A DNA stretch of 64,000 nucleotides, taken from positions 66,712,001-66,776,000 of the forward strand of contig OZ231127.1 of NCBI GenBank assembly GCA_965153355.1. Direction: 5' to 3'. Below, piece after piece: positions 12,359 to 23,010 of the stretch. Made by a program: the position numbers and the translations under genes. The DNA comes from Flaccisagitta enflata (lineage: Eukaryota > Chaetognatha > Sagittoidea > Aphragmophora). Numbering within the stretch: the first letter of the stretch is position 1; every line of letters starts with the position of its first letter. The notes beneath the pieces were generated by a model. It was not told the origin of the DNA and made no database searches. It worked only from the letters and a program-made list of their open reading frames with translations.

Positions 12359-12716
12359 CATCGATATTTTCGATGATGACAAGTAAAGTTGATTCAAGCT
12401 TCCATGATTAAAGATTGTCGCTGGCCATTGCATGGCCCTCCATCGTCTTTGATGTTTCAATGATTGAATGATTCGATGATTGTTTCCACCTATCGCCACT
12501 TTGTTGTTTTGGGTCTTGGTCAATTTTGATTTACCATGAGTCATTGACTATCAGTTTTCTTTCATGGTCATTCACTATCTAGAACAAAAGTATGTCGGCA
12601 AGATAAGAATCAGATTGCATATCCATTTGATCATTAAGAAAACATCAATGAGACACATGTGATACTTTCTTTGAGTCTTGTGGACATCAAAACATTTCAT
12701 CAATTGCACTGATATG
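12359..12716. other. No gene seen
   Basis: Ordinary composition with short ATGATTGAATGATTCGATGA-like direct repeats near 12455-12480. No supported feature. Confidence 0.5.
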
Positions 12717-13361
12717 CTTTTTGGGCAGCGGCCAATGACCTATGCTTTCACACATATGGGAAACTTTCTCCTTCTCCTCCTCCTCCTTCTCCTTCTCCTT
12801 CTCCGTCCCCCCCTGACTTTGCAGCCTCCACTTCAACCTCCAGCTCAAATCCCAGCCTTAGGCCTCATATCCAAGCCTCAAGGCTCCATTCCTAGTGTCA
12901 TGTCTCCAATCCCAGCATCAAATCTCCAATCCCAGCCTCCAGGCTCCAATCTCAGCCTCGAGGCTCCAATCCCAGCCTCAAGGCTCCAATCCCAGCCTTG
13001 AGACTCCAATCCCAGCTTCAAGGCTCCAATATCAGCCTCAAGGCTCCAATCTCAGCCCAAAGGCTCCTATCCCAGCCCTAACGCTCCAATACCAGCTTTG
13101 GCGCTCCAAAACCAGCCTCAAGGCTCCAACCCCAGCTCCAAGGCTCTAACCCCAGCTCCAAGGCTCCAACCCCAGCATCATGGCTCCAATTCCACCCTTA
13201 TGGCTCCAATCCCTTCCTTGAGGCTAAAATCCCGCCTCAATACTAGCCAAGCATAGGTCATCGGCCCCTTTGGGGCCGCTGCCCCTCTCACCTTCACATC
13301 AAACATTCACTGGCTCAGGGGCAATGGGTACTGCTGACCATCTGACGCTTTTGCGACTATT
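12717..13361 (+). mobile_element. Foldback element C, copy 2
   Basis: Start TTTTTGGGCAGCGGCCAATG, CCTATGCTTTCACACATATG, (CTC)n, then a 21-bp minisatellite CTCCAATCCCAGCCTCAAGG of about 20 units (12825-13250). The inverted arm is partial (GCATAGGTCATCGGCCCCTT, GGGGCCGCTGCCC). The tail has GGGTACTGCTGACCATCTGA and a CGC-TTTT-GCG hairpin before ACTATTT. Confidence 0.85.
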
Positions 13362-13846
13362 TAATGTAGAACGACACAATCTCCTCTCATAACTTGATTT
13401 TTTTAAAGCCCATGCTCAATGGTGTGTGCTCCCTTCACTGTAGTTGTCTCCCAAAAACTATCTAACAGGACACCGGGTTAAGAGGGCGTAAGGAAATGAC
13501 ATGACTACCCTTTACCCTACACAGGTCGCAAAAATTTTCCTAAAATAGCTGAAAAATATTGTTTTTTCAAGTGCGATAACTGTCAGGAAATAAAATGTAA
13601 ATTTTCTGCCATCATGCATTTGGAGTAGCAATCGTGTTGTACTTGTCATTTCTAAAAGAATTGAGATAGAAAAATGCGGTTGGTGGCATTCACTCTGAAA
13701 TTCAATGTAGTTTCAGAATCTTATCGACTTTTTTTTTTTTTTTTTTTATGAATTTCTTGTTCTAAGCAAAGATATGGCCCATAATGCTTGCCGATAAACA
13801 TATGTTCTAGATTGCAACTAATGATGTTTCACCACCAGAAGAAGTA
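13362..13846. other. No gene seen
   Basis: Unassigned AT-rich DNA with a T run at 13729-13747. No exon-like frame. Confidence 0.5.
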
Positions 13847-14128
13847 TAGGAAGAAAAAGAGGAAAACGACAAAAAAGAGAAAGAAGAAGAAGAGGAAGAA
13901 GAAGAAGAAAAAGAAAGAGAAAAAGAAAAAGAAGAAGAAGAAGAAGAAGAAGAAGAAGAAGAAGAAGAAGAAGAAGAAGAAGAAGAAGAAGAAGAAGAAG
14001 AAGAAGAAGAAGAAGAAGAAGAAGAAGAAGAAGAAGAAGAAGAAGAAGAAGAAGAAGAAGAAGAAGAAGAAGAAGAAGAAGAAGAAGAAGAAGAAGAAGA
14101 AGAAGAAGAAGAAGAAGAAGAAGAAGAA

Positions 14129-14160
<32 letters not shown>

Positions 14161-14172
14161 AGAAGAAGAGAT
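13847..14172. repeat. (GAA)n microsatellite
   Basis: About 325 bp of purine tract, the central 230 bp being near-pure GAA. Long GAA tracts can form triplexes. Poly-Lys/Glu/Leu frames are artefacts. Confidence 0.95.
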
Positions 14173-14245
14173 TTTGTGATCTTCATTTACAATAAATGTG
14201 ATGTATCAACTTTTGCCATCGACGCACTTACCGACCCCGAAAAAT

Positions 14246-14443
14246 AAGTTTTTAGTCGCGTGCACGCGACTCTACAACCCACTCTGTCCGTCGGTTGGTT
14301 GGTCGGTCTGTCCGTCGGTAACATTTTGCTTTTTTGGCGTTTTCAGGTGGTTTTGGGGTTACAGCTGCCTTGCTGGTCTATTTCATCACTGCACCTGCCC
14401 ACCCGCACGCGACTTGGGGAGCCGTTTATCCAGCCTTGTTGTT
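14246..14443 (-). mobile_element. TCCG element, subfamily D
   Basis: It has a perfect terminal hairpin AGTCGCG-TGCA-CGCGACT and the distal copy GCACGCGACT near 14408. The core is GTCCGTCGGTTGGTTGG. It ends CCAGCCTTGTTGTTT. Confidence 0.85.
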
Positions 14444-14736
14444 TTTCTGCCCCCTCCTCTTCTTCATTACTCCTCCCTTTGCCCCCTCACCTTATCTCTC
14501 CCTTCCTCATCACGGTTGAGAATCATATTTTCACGTTAACAAACATGATTTAAGAGTCACATGTGATGCGTGAAGTCTTTCATTCCTATTGGCTGTCCAG
14601 TGATGGTGAAATCAATGATTTCTCCGATCTTACTCACCTGGTTTGCCATTTGACATCAACAGAGATGGATTGCTGAGTTGCATTGAGATTTCCATAGAAA
14701 TTCACTCTAGGGCTATAAAAAACCGTACACGACCTA
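14444..14736. other. No gene seen
   Basis: Pyrimidine-rich, then ordinary sequence between two D elements. A CTATAAAA word lies at about 14712, but no transcript is suggested. Confidence 0.45.
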
Positions 14737-14950
14737 ATTTTTAGTCGCATGCTACGCGACTCTATACCCCGCTTTGTCCGTTGGTCAGTCAGTCAGTTGG
14801 TTGGTCGGTTGGTCGGTTGGTCCCCATTTTACTTTTTTTATGTTTTTGCGGTCTTTGGCTTCACTGCTCCTTGCCAAATGCTATAGTAACTCAAATACTG
14901 CCCCCGCCCACCTGCACGCGACTGAGGTAGCCGTGTATCCGGCCTTGTTC
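14737..14950 (-). mobile_element. TCCG element, subfamily D
   Basis: Hairpin AGTCGCATGCTACGCGACT, core (GGTTGGTC)n, distal GCACGCGACTGAGGTAGCCG and end TATCCGGCCTTGTT. Same orientation as the copy at 14246. Confidence 0.85.
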
Positions 14951-15385
14951 AAAGTTGATGCGAGTATCCACTTACTGACTTTTTTCACTAAAAAGTGTCT
15001 CTGGGGTGAGGTTTTGGGAGGCTTCACATATTTTTGGCCCTAATCAACTTGACCGTTTAGATTTAATGATTTTTTTACATGGAAAAATTAGTGAGATTTT
15101 TGACCACTGTATCTTATGTAGTTGGTCTCTATTAATCATCACAAAAATGGTCAAAAACCCTTGTAAATTGCCAGGAACCTACCACAGACATTGTATGTAC
15201 TCATGACAGAAACAATAAGCCGATTGAATTAACGTCTCACGATAGGTTGAGTGCTGTGAGGAGTCACTTGAAAATGAAAATCATGAGCTTATCCCATAGA
15301 AATGGTTCCCACGTGTTTGAAGCGATTAGGAGTTAGGGATCTATAAAATCCCCAATTGTTAACTCCTGTAGCCAGTCAAGTCAGT
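14951..15385. other. No gene seen
   Basis: Unassigned. Its right edge (GTCAAGTCAGTCAAGTG) is the start of the tandem unit that continues after the hAT-type insertion. Confidence 0.5.
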
Positions 15386-15393
15386 CAAGTGCA

Positions 15394-15714
15394 CAGGGGT
15401 GTATATAGTTGAGCGGCTTTTGATTTTATTCCCCTGCCTTTGATCATCTCCCTGACGTGTCGTTGTCGCATTACAAAATCTTTGATTTTCTTCCCCTCAA
15501 AGTAATAAAAAAGTATATTTTAGGTTTAAATAGTGTCAAATTGTATTGTAGTAACTGGATTTTACCTTTTAGTACTACCAAAAGTGTTAGATCTTCATAA
15601 CTTTTTTTTCTTTTTTTCAAACTTTTGATTTTCTTCCCCATCTCCAAACCCTTTGATTTTATTCCCCCCCCCCCACCGGGAAGGGGGTGGAATACTCAAC
15701 TTTATACACCCCTG
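15394..15714 (+). mobile_element. hAT-type miniature element with exact 8-bp target duplication
   Basis: The 321-bp element has terminal inverted repeats CAGGGGTGTATATAGTTGAG and CTCAACTTTATACACCCCTG (one mismatch). The flanks 15386-15393 and 15715-15722 are both CAAGTGCA. The 8-bp duplication and CAG..CTG ends fit the hAT superfamily. The neighbouring tandem units at 15873 and 16011 carry the same site without the insertion. There is no transposase frame, so the element is non-autonomous. Confidence 0.92.
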
Positions 15715-15723
15715 CAAGTGCAT

Positions 15724-16060
15724 CCTTAAAGGGCTTATTCACAAATCCATCGTTGATTCATTAAATCAGTAATGGCTGGTAAGATGTCCCATTATTTAAC
15801 CCAACAGCCTCATTCTAATCCAAGAATATATAAAACTCTCACATGTCGACATCATGTATGCTGCAACAGGTCGTCAAGTGCATTCTTGAACGGCTCCATC
15901 ACAAATTCATTAGCAGCAGCAATAAATGTCCAGTTACTTACCCTAGCAGCCTCACTCAAAACCAAAAATATCAAAACTCTCACATGTCGACATCACGTTT
16001 GCTGCAGCAGGTCGTTAAGTGCATCCTTGAAGTGCTCGTTCAAAAATCCATAATTGAAGT
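15724..16060. repeat. Tandem repeat, about 140-bp unit, with a shared minus-strand peptide
   Basis: Two full units and a part repeat share CACATGTCGACATCA, GCTGCA(A/G)CAGGTCGT and AAGTGCAT(C/T)CTTGAA. On the minus strand adjacent units read FVMEPFKNALDDLLQHT and FLNEHFKDALNDLLQQT before a stop, which may be a decayed duplicated coding segment. The product is not recognised and intact coding is not shown. Confidence 0.6.
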
Positions 16061-16120
16061 GAAAATGAAAAAAAAAATCACCCTTTATTGACTTCAATAG
16101 CCTCTGTACCAAAAATAGAT

Positions 16121-16311
16121 ACAAGGCTGGATACAGGGCTACCCCAGTCACGTGCGGGTGGGCGGGGGGTGGGGGCCATATTACTGGTCATTGGAGCTTT
16201 GGGGCAGAGACAGAGGCCAAAGAACCCCCCCCCCCAAAAAAAATCAAACATCACTGACCAATGGAGAGACAAAGCGGGGTATGGCACAGGTGTAGAGTCG
16301 GGTAGTTTTTT
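16121..16311 (+). mobile_element. TCCG element D, degenerate
   Basis: ACAAGGCTGGATACAGGGCT, then CAGTCACGTGCGGGTGGGC, GGGGCCATATTACTGG, AAAGCGGGGTATGG and GTAGAGTCGGGTAG. The terminal hairpin is lost. Confidence 0.65.
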
Positions 16312-16458
16312 GAATGGATGGAATGACTCCAGGATCCGGGATGCAAATGCCAAGGCATAGGATGCGCGAATTTTTTCAAAATGTGGATATGGATGCGAAC
16401 GCATCTGAGGGAATGTTGGAGTGGATGCAAACGCGCATCCTTGTCAAAGCGTTCGCGG
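16312..16458. other. Possible H-type hairpin remnants
   Basis: GGATGCGAACGCATC (6-bp arms) near 16391 and GATGCAAACGCGCATCC near 16424 resemble the H terminal hairpin. No complete element is seen. Confidence 0.3.
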
Positions 16459-17011
16459 TTTTTTGGGCAGCGGCCCCAAAGGGGTCGATGACCTATGCTT
16501 TCGCCACATGGGGATTTTCCTCCTCCTTCTTCTTCTTCCTCCGTCCCCCTCAAATCCCAGTCTTGAGGCTCCAATCTCCCGGACCTTGGTGCCCAAATCC
16601 CAGTCTTGAGGCTCAAATCCCCAGCCTCAAGGCCCAAATCCTAGCCTCAAGGCTCCAAATCCCAGCCTCAAGGCTCAGATTTTAGCTGGGAGCAGATCTC
16701 AGCTGAGGCTCAAATTCACTCCAGGCTAGGATTTGGGCCTTGAGGCTAGGATTTGGGCCTTGAGGTTGGGATTTGGGCCTCAAGACTGGGATTTGGGCCT
16801 CAGACTGGAAATTTGGGCCTTTGTGACTGGGATTTGAGGGGAAGATTATAGGAGAAGAAAAGGAAGAGGAGGAGGAGAAAATCCCCATATGTGTGAAAGC
16901 ATAGGTCATCGACCCCTTCGGGGCCGCTGCCCTGCTCCCCCCTCAACTTCAACCACAACCTACTTAGGCAGGGCACGGGTACCGCTGACCATCTAACGCT
17001 TTTGCGACTGT
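16459..17011 (+). mobile_element. Foldback element C, copy 3 (symmetrical)
   Basis: Left arm TTTTTTGGGCAGCGGCCCCA, GGGGTCGATGACCTATGC and the reverse complement at about 16880-16930. The minisatellite itself turns over at about 16690: CAAATCCCAGCCTCAAGGC on the left, GGATTTGGGCCTTGAGGC on the right. The whole element is thus a long hairpin. The tail has GCCCTGC/GCAGGGC and CGC-TTTT-GCG before ACTGTTT. Confidence 0.88.
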
Positions 17012-17490
17012 TTGTCTTGATGATTTGATTAAAGAGCAATCTTACACCTTTTACATGTGCCATTTCTAGCCCCAACACTAGGGTGGTCCTGACTTGGGTC
17101 AAATTTCATATATTGATATTTCTGAGTTCTTTGCATTAAATGTTCAATAAAAGAAGGATTTATCACAAGTCAGTGAATTAAACAAGAATGGTTTGGAAAC
17201 TATAGGGTTGCTATGGGGATTTTTTTATTGCCATAGGAAGCCTATAGTTTTGCCGCCATGGTTTAATCTTTAAATTCAGACCTCTACTTGTGGGAAAACC
17301 TTCTTTTCTTTTTTGGTACATTTATGCAAAAAACTAGAGTATATCATTTTTTGAAATTTGACCCTATTTCATGATCACCCTACTCATGGTGTTACGGATG
17401 TTGCATAACTACCCCGTCTTTTAGTAATCGTTCTGCGCGGGGGGGGGGGGTCAAATTTCACCCAACCCTTCTTCCAACCCAGACACATAC
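17012..17490. other. No gene seen
   Basis: Unassigned, ending in a G run near 17440. Confidence 0.5.
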
Positions 17491-17657
17491 ACAAGTAGCT
17501 TCTAAACGCTTGTCAGTGCCACTTTTCACCTTTGTGTGCATACAGACGGACTGACAGACGGACTGACAGACAGACCAATGGACAGACTAGAATGGATTTG
17601 ACCAACAGACGTGACCAATGGACAAAGTTTCTTATAGAGTTGCGTGTCTGCAACCAA
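17490..17657 (+). mobile_element. TCCG element E, partial
   Basis: AGCTTCTAAACGCTTGTCAG, CCACTTTTCACC, GACGGACTGAC core, ACAAAGTTTCTTATAGAG and AGTTGCGTGTCTGCAACC. The left end is missing. Confidence 0.65.
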
Positions 17658-17671
17658 ATAATATTCATTTG

Positions 17672-17868
17672 TTGCTGTTGTTGCTGCTGTGCTGCTGTTG
17701 CTGTTGTTGTTGCTGTTGTTGTTGCTGTTGCTGTAGCCATTTCGTTGTTGTTTGGCGGTTAAGTTGCTGTTGTTGCTGTTGTTGTTGCTGTTGTTGTTGC
17801 TGTTGTTGTTGTTGTTGTTGTTGTTGTTGCTAAGGATGATGTTGCTGTTGTTGTTGTTGTTGTTGCAT
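17672..17868. repeat. (TTG)n/(CTG)n imperfect microsatellite
   Basis: Mixed TTG and CTG units with one non-repeat interruption at 17735-17765. Confidence 0.9.
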
Positions 17869-18140
17869 TTAATAAGCCTCATTTATTTGATTCGCATCAC
17901 ATTTCACGTCTCAAGTTGAAATTATCATTATCGATGATTTTTCCGGTTCCCAAAATTAATGCGGTTCATTAGGCGATGGAGTATACACCACTTTTTTCAG
18001 ATCGAAATGTCGCGAAAAAAAAGATGTATTACCCAAAACTATTCATAGTAATTAATTTTTTTGTTCCCCTGATAGATAATTTGATTAAGTTTTGCTACAA
18101 GCAAAGAATGTCCCACCGACTAAAAAGTTTAAGCCTCCTA

Positions 18141-18726
18141 ACAGGGTGAGCAAAAAATTTCGTACTTACTCTATAGCTTGAAAACCATACTTGTTATAGG
18201 AGTTATGAGCTAAAATTTGAACCAGAGTATCTCAGTTAGTCATACTAAAAGTAGAAAATAAGAACAGCTGATATGATTTCCATATGTGGCCATGACATGT
18301 TCTTAAGAAAAAAACAGGAAATCAGATTTTGACATGATTTTATTTGTAGAGCTGTGTTAATTCAAAAATGCAGGTTTTTGCAACTTTTTTGGCCCCTAGA
18401 TGGATTGTTTGAGAATAGGTATATCAAGGGGTGTTAGTTAAGTCATCTAGGAGCGGTTTCAGTCGACAAAAGTAATAAATCATTCAAATTCAAACAAAAG
18501 ATAAATATATGTTCACAAAAAAAAAAGAAATTTTTTGTGACTATCTACTTACGTCCCTGTTGGTTCAAAAACGTATTCTGCTGTCTACCATTCATCATTT
18601 AACCTTATCCAAAGTATGAAAAATACCTATTTCTCAATTTTGAACTTTAACTTGAGGGAATTTCTCCAAATCAGATGTCTTTTCTATTGATTTGATGGCT
18701 AGTACGAGATTTTTTGCACACCCTGT
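18141..18726. mobile_element. Tc1/mariner-like miniature element, 586 bp, TA-flanked
   Basis: Ends ACAGGGTGAGCAAAAAATTT and AAATCTCGTACTAGC-type complement (right end ..TTTTTTGCACACCCTGT) form inverted repeats of about 26 bp. TA lies on both sides (18139-18140, 18727-18728). The interior is AT-rich with no transposase frame. ACAGGGTG termini with TA duplication are common in the IS630/Tc1/mariner group. Confidence 0.88.
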
Positions 18727-18728
18727 TA

Positions 18729-19200
18729 CTCACAATAAATGAATATTGCATGTTTCACATTGAAGGATTTTTTTCCCAACAACTTTTTTTTTACTTTATT
18801 TCATATTTTTCATTTCTTCACAAATTGAGCTGAATTGCTGGGCTTGGTCTAGAATTCAAGAGACGTGGAAGGTGAGGATTATAAAGTTGTTAGGAAAAAA
18901 CGAAAACGTTTTTCGATTTTTTGAGTTCCGGGTTAGAATTAATTTCTTTTTTCGCTTGGGACAATTTGAGGAAGTTGGGTCAGAACTAGGCTCGCCCGAG
19001 GCTGGGGTTGAAATTGGTACAGGGTGAAAGAGGGCACTTTTTTACACCTTCTGGAAAAAAGCAGGGCACTGTGGGACCAATACTTTAGGCGCTATGAATT
19101 TTTAATCTTTTTTATTTTTTTCTACATTTTTATGAATTTTTCAAAGATCGATATTTTCATCGATCTCACCTTGGGCCCTATGTAACAACAAAAATGAGTT
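18729..19200. other. No gene seen
   Basis: AT-rich, unassigned. A CGATATTTTCATCGAT palindrome-like word lies near 19148. Confidence 0.5.
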
Positions 19201-19202
19201 CA

Positions 19203-19302
19203 GCAGAGGGCAGAGGGAGGGAGATGGAGGGAGGGAGATGGAGGGAGGGAGGGAAAGGAGGTAGGGAGAGGGAGGGAGGGAGATGGGGAAGGAGGAGGGA
19301 GG
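19203..19302. repeat. (GGGA)n purine tract
   Basis: GGGAGATGGAGGGAGGG-like units directly upstream of a perfect stem-loop. Confidence 0.9.
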
Positions 19303-19318
19303 GTGATCCTCCTCCGTA

Positions 19319-19382
19319 CGTCGTTGACACGTTCCCGCGCGCGGTACGTCCTCCAAATAGGCGCGGGAACGTGTCAACGACG
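19319..19382. repeat. Perfect 22-bp-arm stem-loop
   Basis: 19319-19340 and 19361-19382 are exact reverse complements (arm begins CGTCGTTGACACGTTCCC), separated by 20 nt. The GC content and CpG density are far above the surroundings. It could be the ends of a collapsed element or a structured RNA precursor. Confidence 0.9.
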
Positions 19383-19456
19383 CGCAAGACGCGAAAGCAT
19401 GATTTCTCAATTTGCGTGCATGATTTTTTGATTGCCGTGCATGTTTTTATGATTCT

Positions 19457-19732
<276 letters not shown>

Positions 19733-19896
19733 ATTCCAGGCCGCGATACAAGATTTACATTTTTTATTTTTGGAAAAAATTGAAAAAAGGCAAATGAGAG
19801 AACGATGAGAGGAAATAAACAATGAAAGGAATAAAGAAAGATAAAAAAAAAAGAAAGAAGGAAAGAAAGAAAGATCAAAAGTAAGAAAGAAGAAAA

Positions 19897-20686
19897 AACA
19901 GGTCGCCCAAGGGCAATATGTGGTCAGCGATACCAAGTTCCGGCTCTGCTTTGAGTGATTGTGAATTGAGAAGTTAGGGGAAGCAGGGCAGCGGCCCCGA
20001 AGGGGACGAAGTCCTGTAGAACACAGGGGGACTTTCGTTCGTCCTACCTGAAGAAGTGGATGAGATGCTATAGAGGGCTGACTGAAGGCATTCAAGAGCC
20101 TAAACTGAGGTCTAAGTTCAATATAAGGCTCTGAGAATGCTGATTGAAGCGAGGAAATGACTTGAGGCTTGAGAGAGCTGGATTAAGGCTTGAAAGGCCA
20201 GAGGACTGATTTGAAGCCTGGGAGCAATAAATTGTGGTTTAGATGGCTGATTTGAGGCCTGAGAGGCCTTATTTGAGGCATGAGAGGCCAGGTTTGAGGC
20301 CTGAGAATTTGGATTTGAGGCCTGAGAGGCCAGATTTGAGGCCTGAGAGGCCAGATTTGAGGCCTGAGAGGCCAGATTTGAGGCCTGAGAGGTCAGATTT
20401 GAGGCCTGAGAGGCCTGAGGCCAGATTTGAGGCCTGGGAGAGGCCAGACGAGGCCTGAGAGGCCGGATTTGAGGCCTGAGAGGTCAGATTGAGGCCTGAG
20501 AGGCTGGGATTTTGAGTGACCTGAGAGGCTGGAGTTTGAGGCCTGAGAGGCTAGATTTGAGGCCTGGGGTCTGATGAAGGGGTGACTAACGAACGAACGA
20601 ACGGACGGATTTGACGGACGGCAGATGAACGAAAAAGTCCCCTCAGGTTCTATAGGACTCGCCCTCTTTGGGGCCGCTGCCCAAAA
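19897..20686 (-). mobile_element. Foldback element A, copy 3
   Basis: AACAGGTCGCCCAAGGGCAA tail, GGTCAGCGATACC, GCAGGGCAGCGGCCCCGAAG, GACGAAGTCCTGTAGAACAC, then about 20 units of GAGGCCTGAGAGGCCAGATT (about 20210-20560), GACGAACG words, and the opposite arm AAGTCCCCTCAGGTTCTATA, GGGGCCGCTGCCC. Arg/Pro/Glu-patterned frames are minisatellite artefacts. Confidence 0.88.
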
Positions 20687-20699
20687 GGAAAATGGAATT

Positions 20700-20777
20700 T
20701 AGATAGAAAGCACAAAAGGCATAAGGGAAGAAAGAAGAACAAAATGAAAGAAAGAAAAAGATATAAGAAAGATAGAA

Positions 20778-20847
<70 letters not shown>

Positions 20848-20860
20848 AAAAAGAAAGCAT
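20700..20860. repeat. (GAAA)n microsatellite
   Basis: Pure GAAA from about 20776 to 20845 within a purine-rich flank. Confidence 0.93.
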
Positions 20861-21438
20861 AAAAAAGAAATGAATACAGACACATCCCAAGATGATCTGA
20901 AATCCACCCGAAACGGAATTCTATTTTTAGGCCCATCATGCCATTTCCTTTTATTTATTTTTCTGATGAGATAAATGGAAATCCGCCTAACACATAGTAA
21001 ATTAGTCTCTTGTCATACGCTATAGCTTGCAGTTCACAATCCGCCATGGGGTTTGGAAAAAGCTGACATTTGGGTGATAAGGTTTTGATTTGAGCTTCAA
21101 GGCTGGGATTCATACTTATAGTGTTGTATTTGGTGTGTGTCTCTCTGTCTCTGTCTCTGTCTCTCTCTGACTCTGTCTCTGTCTCTGTCATCATCATCAT
21201 AATCTTTTTTTCTGTCATCTTCATCTCCTTCTCCTTCTTCTCCTTCTTATCCTTCTCCTTCTTGTTCTTATTCTCATATTCCCATAATGCTTAAGCAGGC
21301 ACTAAACACCACTATTTTATGCCTCATAGGGGCACCTGTCACTGAAGCAGGTGCGCAATAGACAGGCGTTCTTCTTCTTTTTCTTCTTCTTCTTCTTTTT
21401 TTCTTTTTCTTCTTGTTTATCTCCATCTTTTTCCTTGA
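20861..21438. other. No gene seen; C-like remnant and simple repeats
   Basis: About 21045-21115 shares AGCTGACATTTGGGTGA and TTGAGCTTCAAGGCTGGG with 22215-22265. Interrupted CT, TCA and CTT tracts fill 21135-21420. Confidence 0.55.
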
Positions 21439-21649
21439 ACAAGGCCGGATACACGGCTACCGAAGTCGCGTGCGGGTGGGCAGGGGCCATATTTGAGGCC
21501 ACTCCATCATTTGGGCAGGAGCAGTACGGCCAAAGACCCCAAAAACCCAAAAAAAGTAAAGTGTGACGGACGGACGGACCGACGGACGGACCGACGGACG
21601 GACGGACCGACAAAGCGGGTTGTAGAGTCGCGTAGCACGCGACTAAAAA
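21439..21649 (+). mobile_element. TCCG element, subfamily D (near consensus)
   Basis: AACAAGGCCGGATACACGGC, AGTCGCGTGCGGGTGGGCAG, GGCCATATTTGAGGCCACTC, CCAAAGACC, AAAGTAAAGTGTGACGG, (GACGGACC)n, AAAGCGGGTTGTAG, hairpin AGTCGCG-TAGCA-CGCGACT, AAAAA. The start-proximal AGTCGCGTGC is complementary to the final GCACGCGACT. Confidence 0.9.
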
Positions 21650-21668
21650 TTCTCCTATGTTACTACAA

Positions 21669-21802
21669 AACAAGGCCGGATACACGGCCACCAGTTGCGG
21701 ACAGGTGGGCAGGGGCGGAAATGCGCGTTTTTTCCACTTTTCGATGGTTACAGACGGACGATCGAGCGACGGACGGACCGACGACGGACAAAGCCTCTTA
21801 TA
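21669..21802 (+). mobile_element. TCCG element E, truncated
   Basis: AACAAGGCCGGATACACGGC, CCAGTTGCGGACAGGTGGGC, GGAAATGCGCG, core, AAAGCCTCTTATAATC, cut before the hairpin. A D hairpin fragment (GCACGCGACTCTACACC, TCTGTCC words) follows at about 21825-21900. Confidence 0.8.
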
Positions 21803-21902
21803 ATCTGATAATCCCAGCCTTGACAAGCACGCGACTCTACACCTCTTTTTGTCTGTCCATCCATCTGTCCGTCCATTTGTTCATGCGTCCGTCCATCCAT
21901 CA

Positions 21903-22754
21903 AACACGACTGCTTGTTTTGGACATCTCCTTAAGGCATCATTTGACAGCTTTTTATGTCTGGTAAAGGTTGTTTCAAATGTTTTCAGACTTTCACTATG
22001 ATGTTTTTTTTCTTTTTTTTATCTTGTTGTGACTTCAACTATTTATGAGCAAGCCAACAAATCTCTTGTCATCCGATGTTGCTGACAGTTCAACAGCCAC
22101 CAGGAGATGATAAGAAAAGCAGCTGCCCCAAAGGGACTGATGACCTATGGTTTGACTGGTGGTGCATCTTGTGGCTGTTGGGGTTGTGGAAAAAGCATTC
22201 AAGCTGTGATTTCAAGGCTGACATTTGGGTGAAAAAGCAGGAATTTGAGCTTCAAGGCTGGGTTTGATTTGATGGACATTTATTATACAAAAAACGCACA
22301 AAGGGACGACATGGATCAAACAAAAAAAGGTCCAATCACTGATAGGATGGATATTCATGAACGGCTGATAAGTGTACATGGCTGGCTGTATGATACAAAT
22401 CGACGGCTGCAAGATAGTGGTCGTAATTAACGACGGAATGGGCTGATTGGTGAACGGCGTGGTGTCAGCTGAACTGGTGAGCAGCTGACGGGTGATGATT
22501 GAAAAGGCGGTGAATGGCGCGGATTGTGCAGTAGTGGGTGACTGATATTCAGTAGTCGACGGGGACGAATATGCTCGATGGCGATGTTATAGTCAATGAA
22601 CATGGATATTAACAGGTGATGACCAGCACCTAGCAAAGTCTTTATGATTTTGGAAGTGCCACCTCTAACTTCTTCATGAGTGTCGCAATGTTAATAATGA
22701 TTTTAATCTCTATATGTATAAACAACAGTAACACAATTAACTAAGTATCAGTCA
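21903..22754. other. No gene seen; C-element remnant
   Basis: About 22113-22265 contains GCTGCCCCAAAGGGACTGAT, GACCTATGGTTTGAC and TTGAGCTTCAAGGCTGG, a decayed C element. The remainder is unassigned. Confidence 0.5.
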
Positions 22755-22805
<51 letters not shown>

Positions 22806-22841
22806 CTCTCTCTCTCTCTCTCTTTTTTCTTTCTCTCTCTA

Positions 22842-22885
<44 letters not shown>

Positions 22886-22903
22886 CTCCTCTCTCTCTCT
22901 CTG
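22755..22903. repeat. (TA)n followed by (CT)n
   Basis: An alternating TA tract of about 50 bp, then interrupted CT. Confidence 0.95.
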
Positions 22904-22920
22904 AGTTTGTGACAGTAAGG

Positions 22921-23010
22921 AGCCGCCATGGCGGCCCCCAGCCTGCCTGCACGCTATGGCTGTGTGGCCTTCAGCGGCGTTGGGGCTAAAATGTCAGAAA
23001 ATAGGAACAT
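22921..23010 (+). other. GC-rich ATG in strong initiation context, unproven
   Basis: AGCCGCCATGGCGGCCCC places an ATG at 22928 in near-ideal Kozak context, followed by 28 sense codons beginning MAAPSLPARYGCVAFSGVGA and a TAG. It lies 700 bp upstream of the first recognised HMG-gene exon and could hold its start. However, GCCGCCATGGCGGC is itself a palindrome and no convincing donor with the needed phase is seen. Confidence 0.2.
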
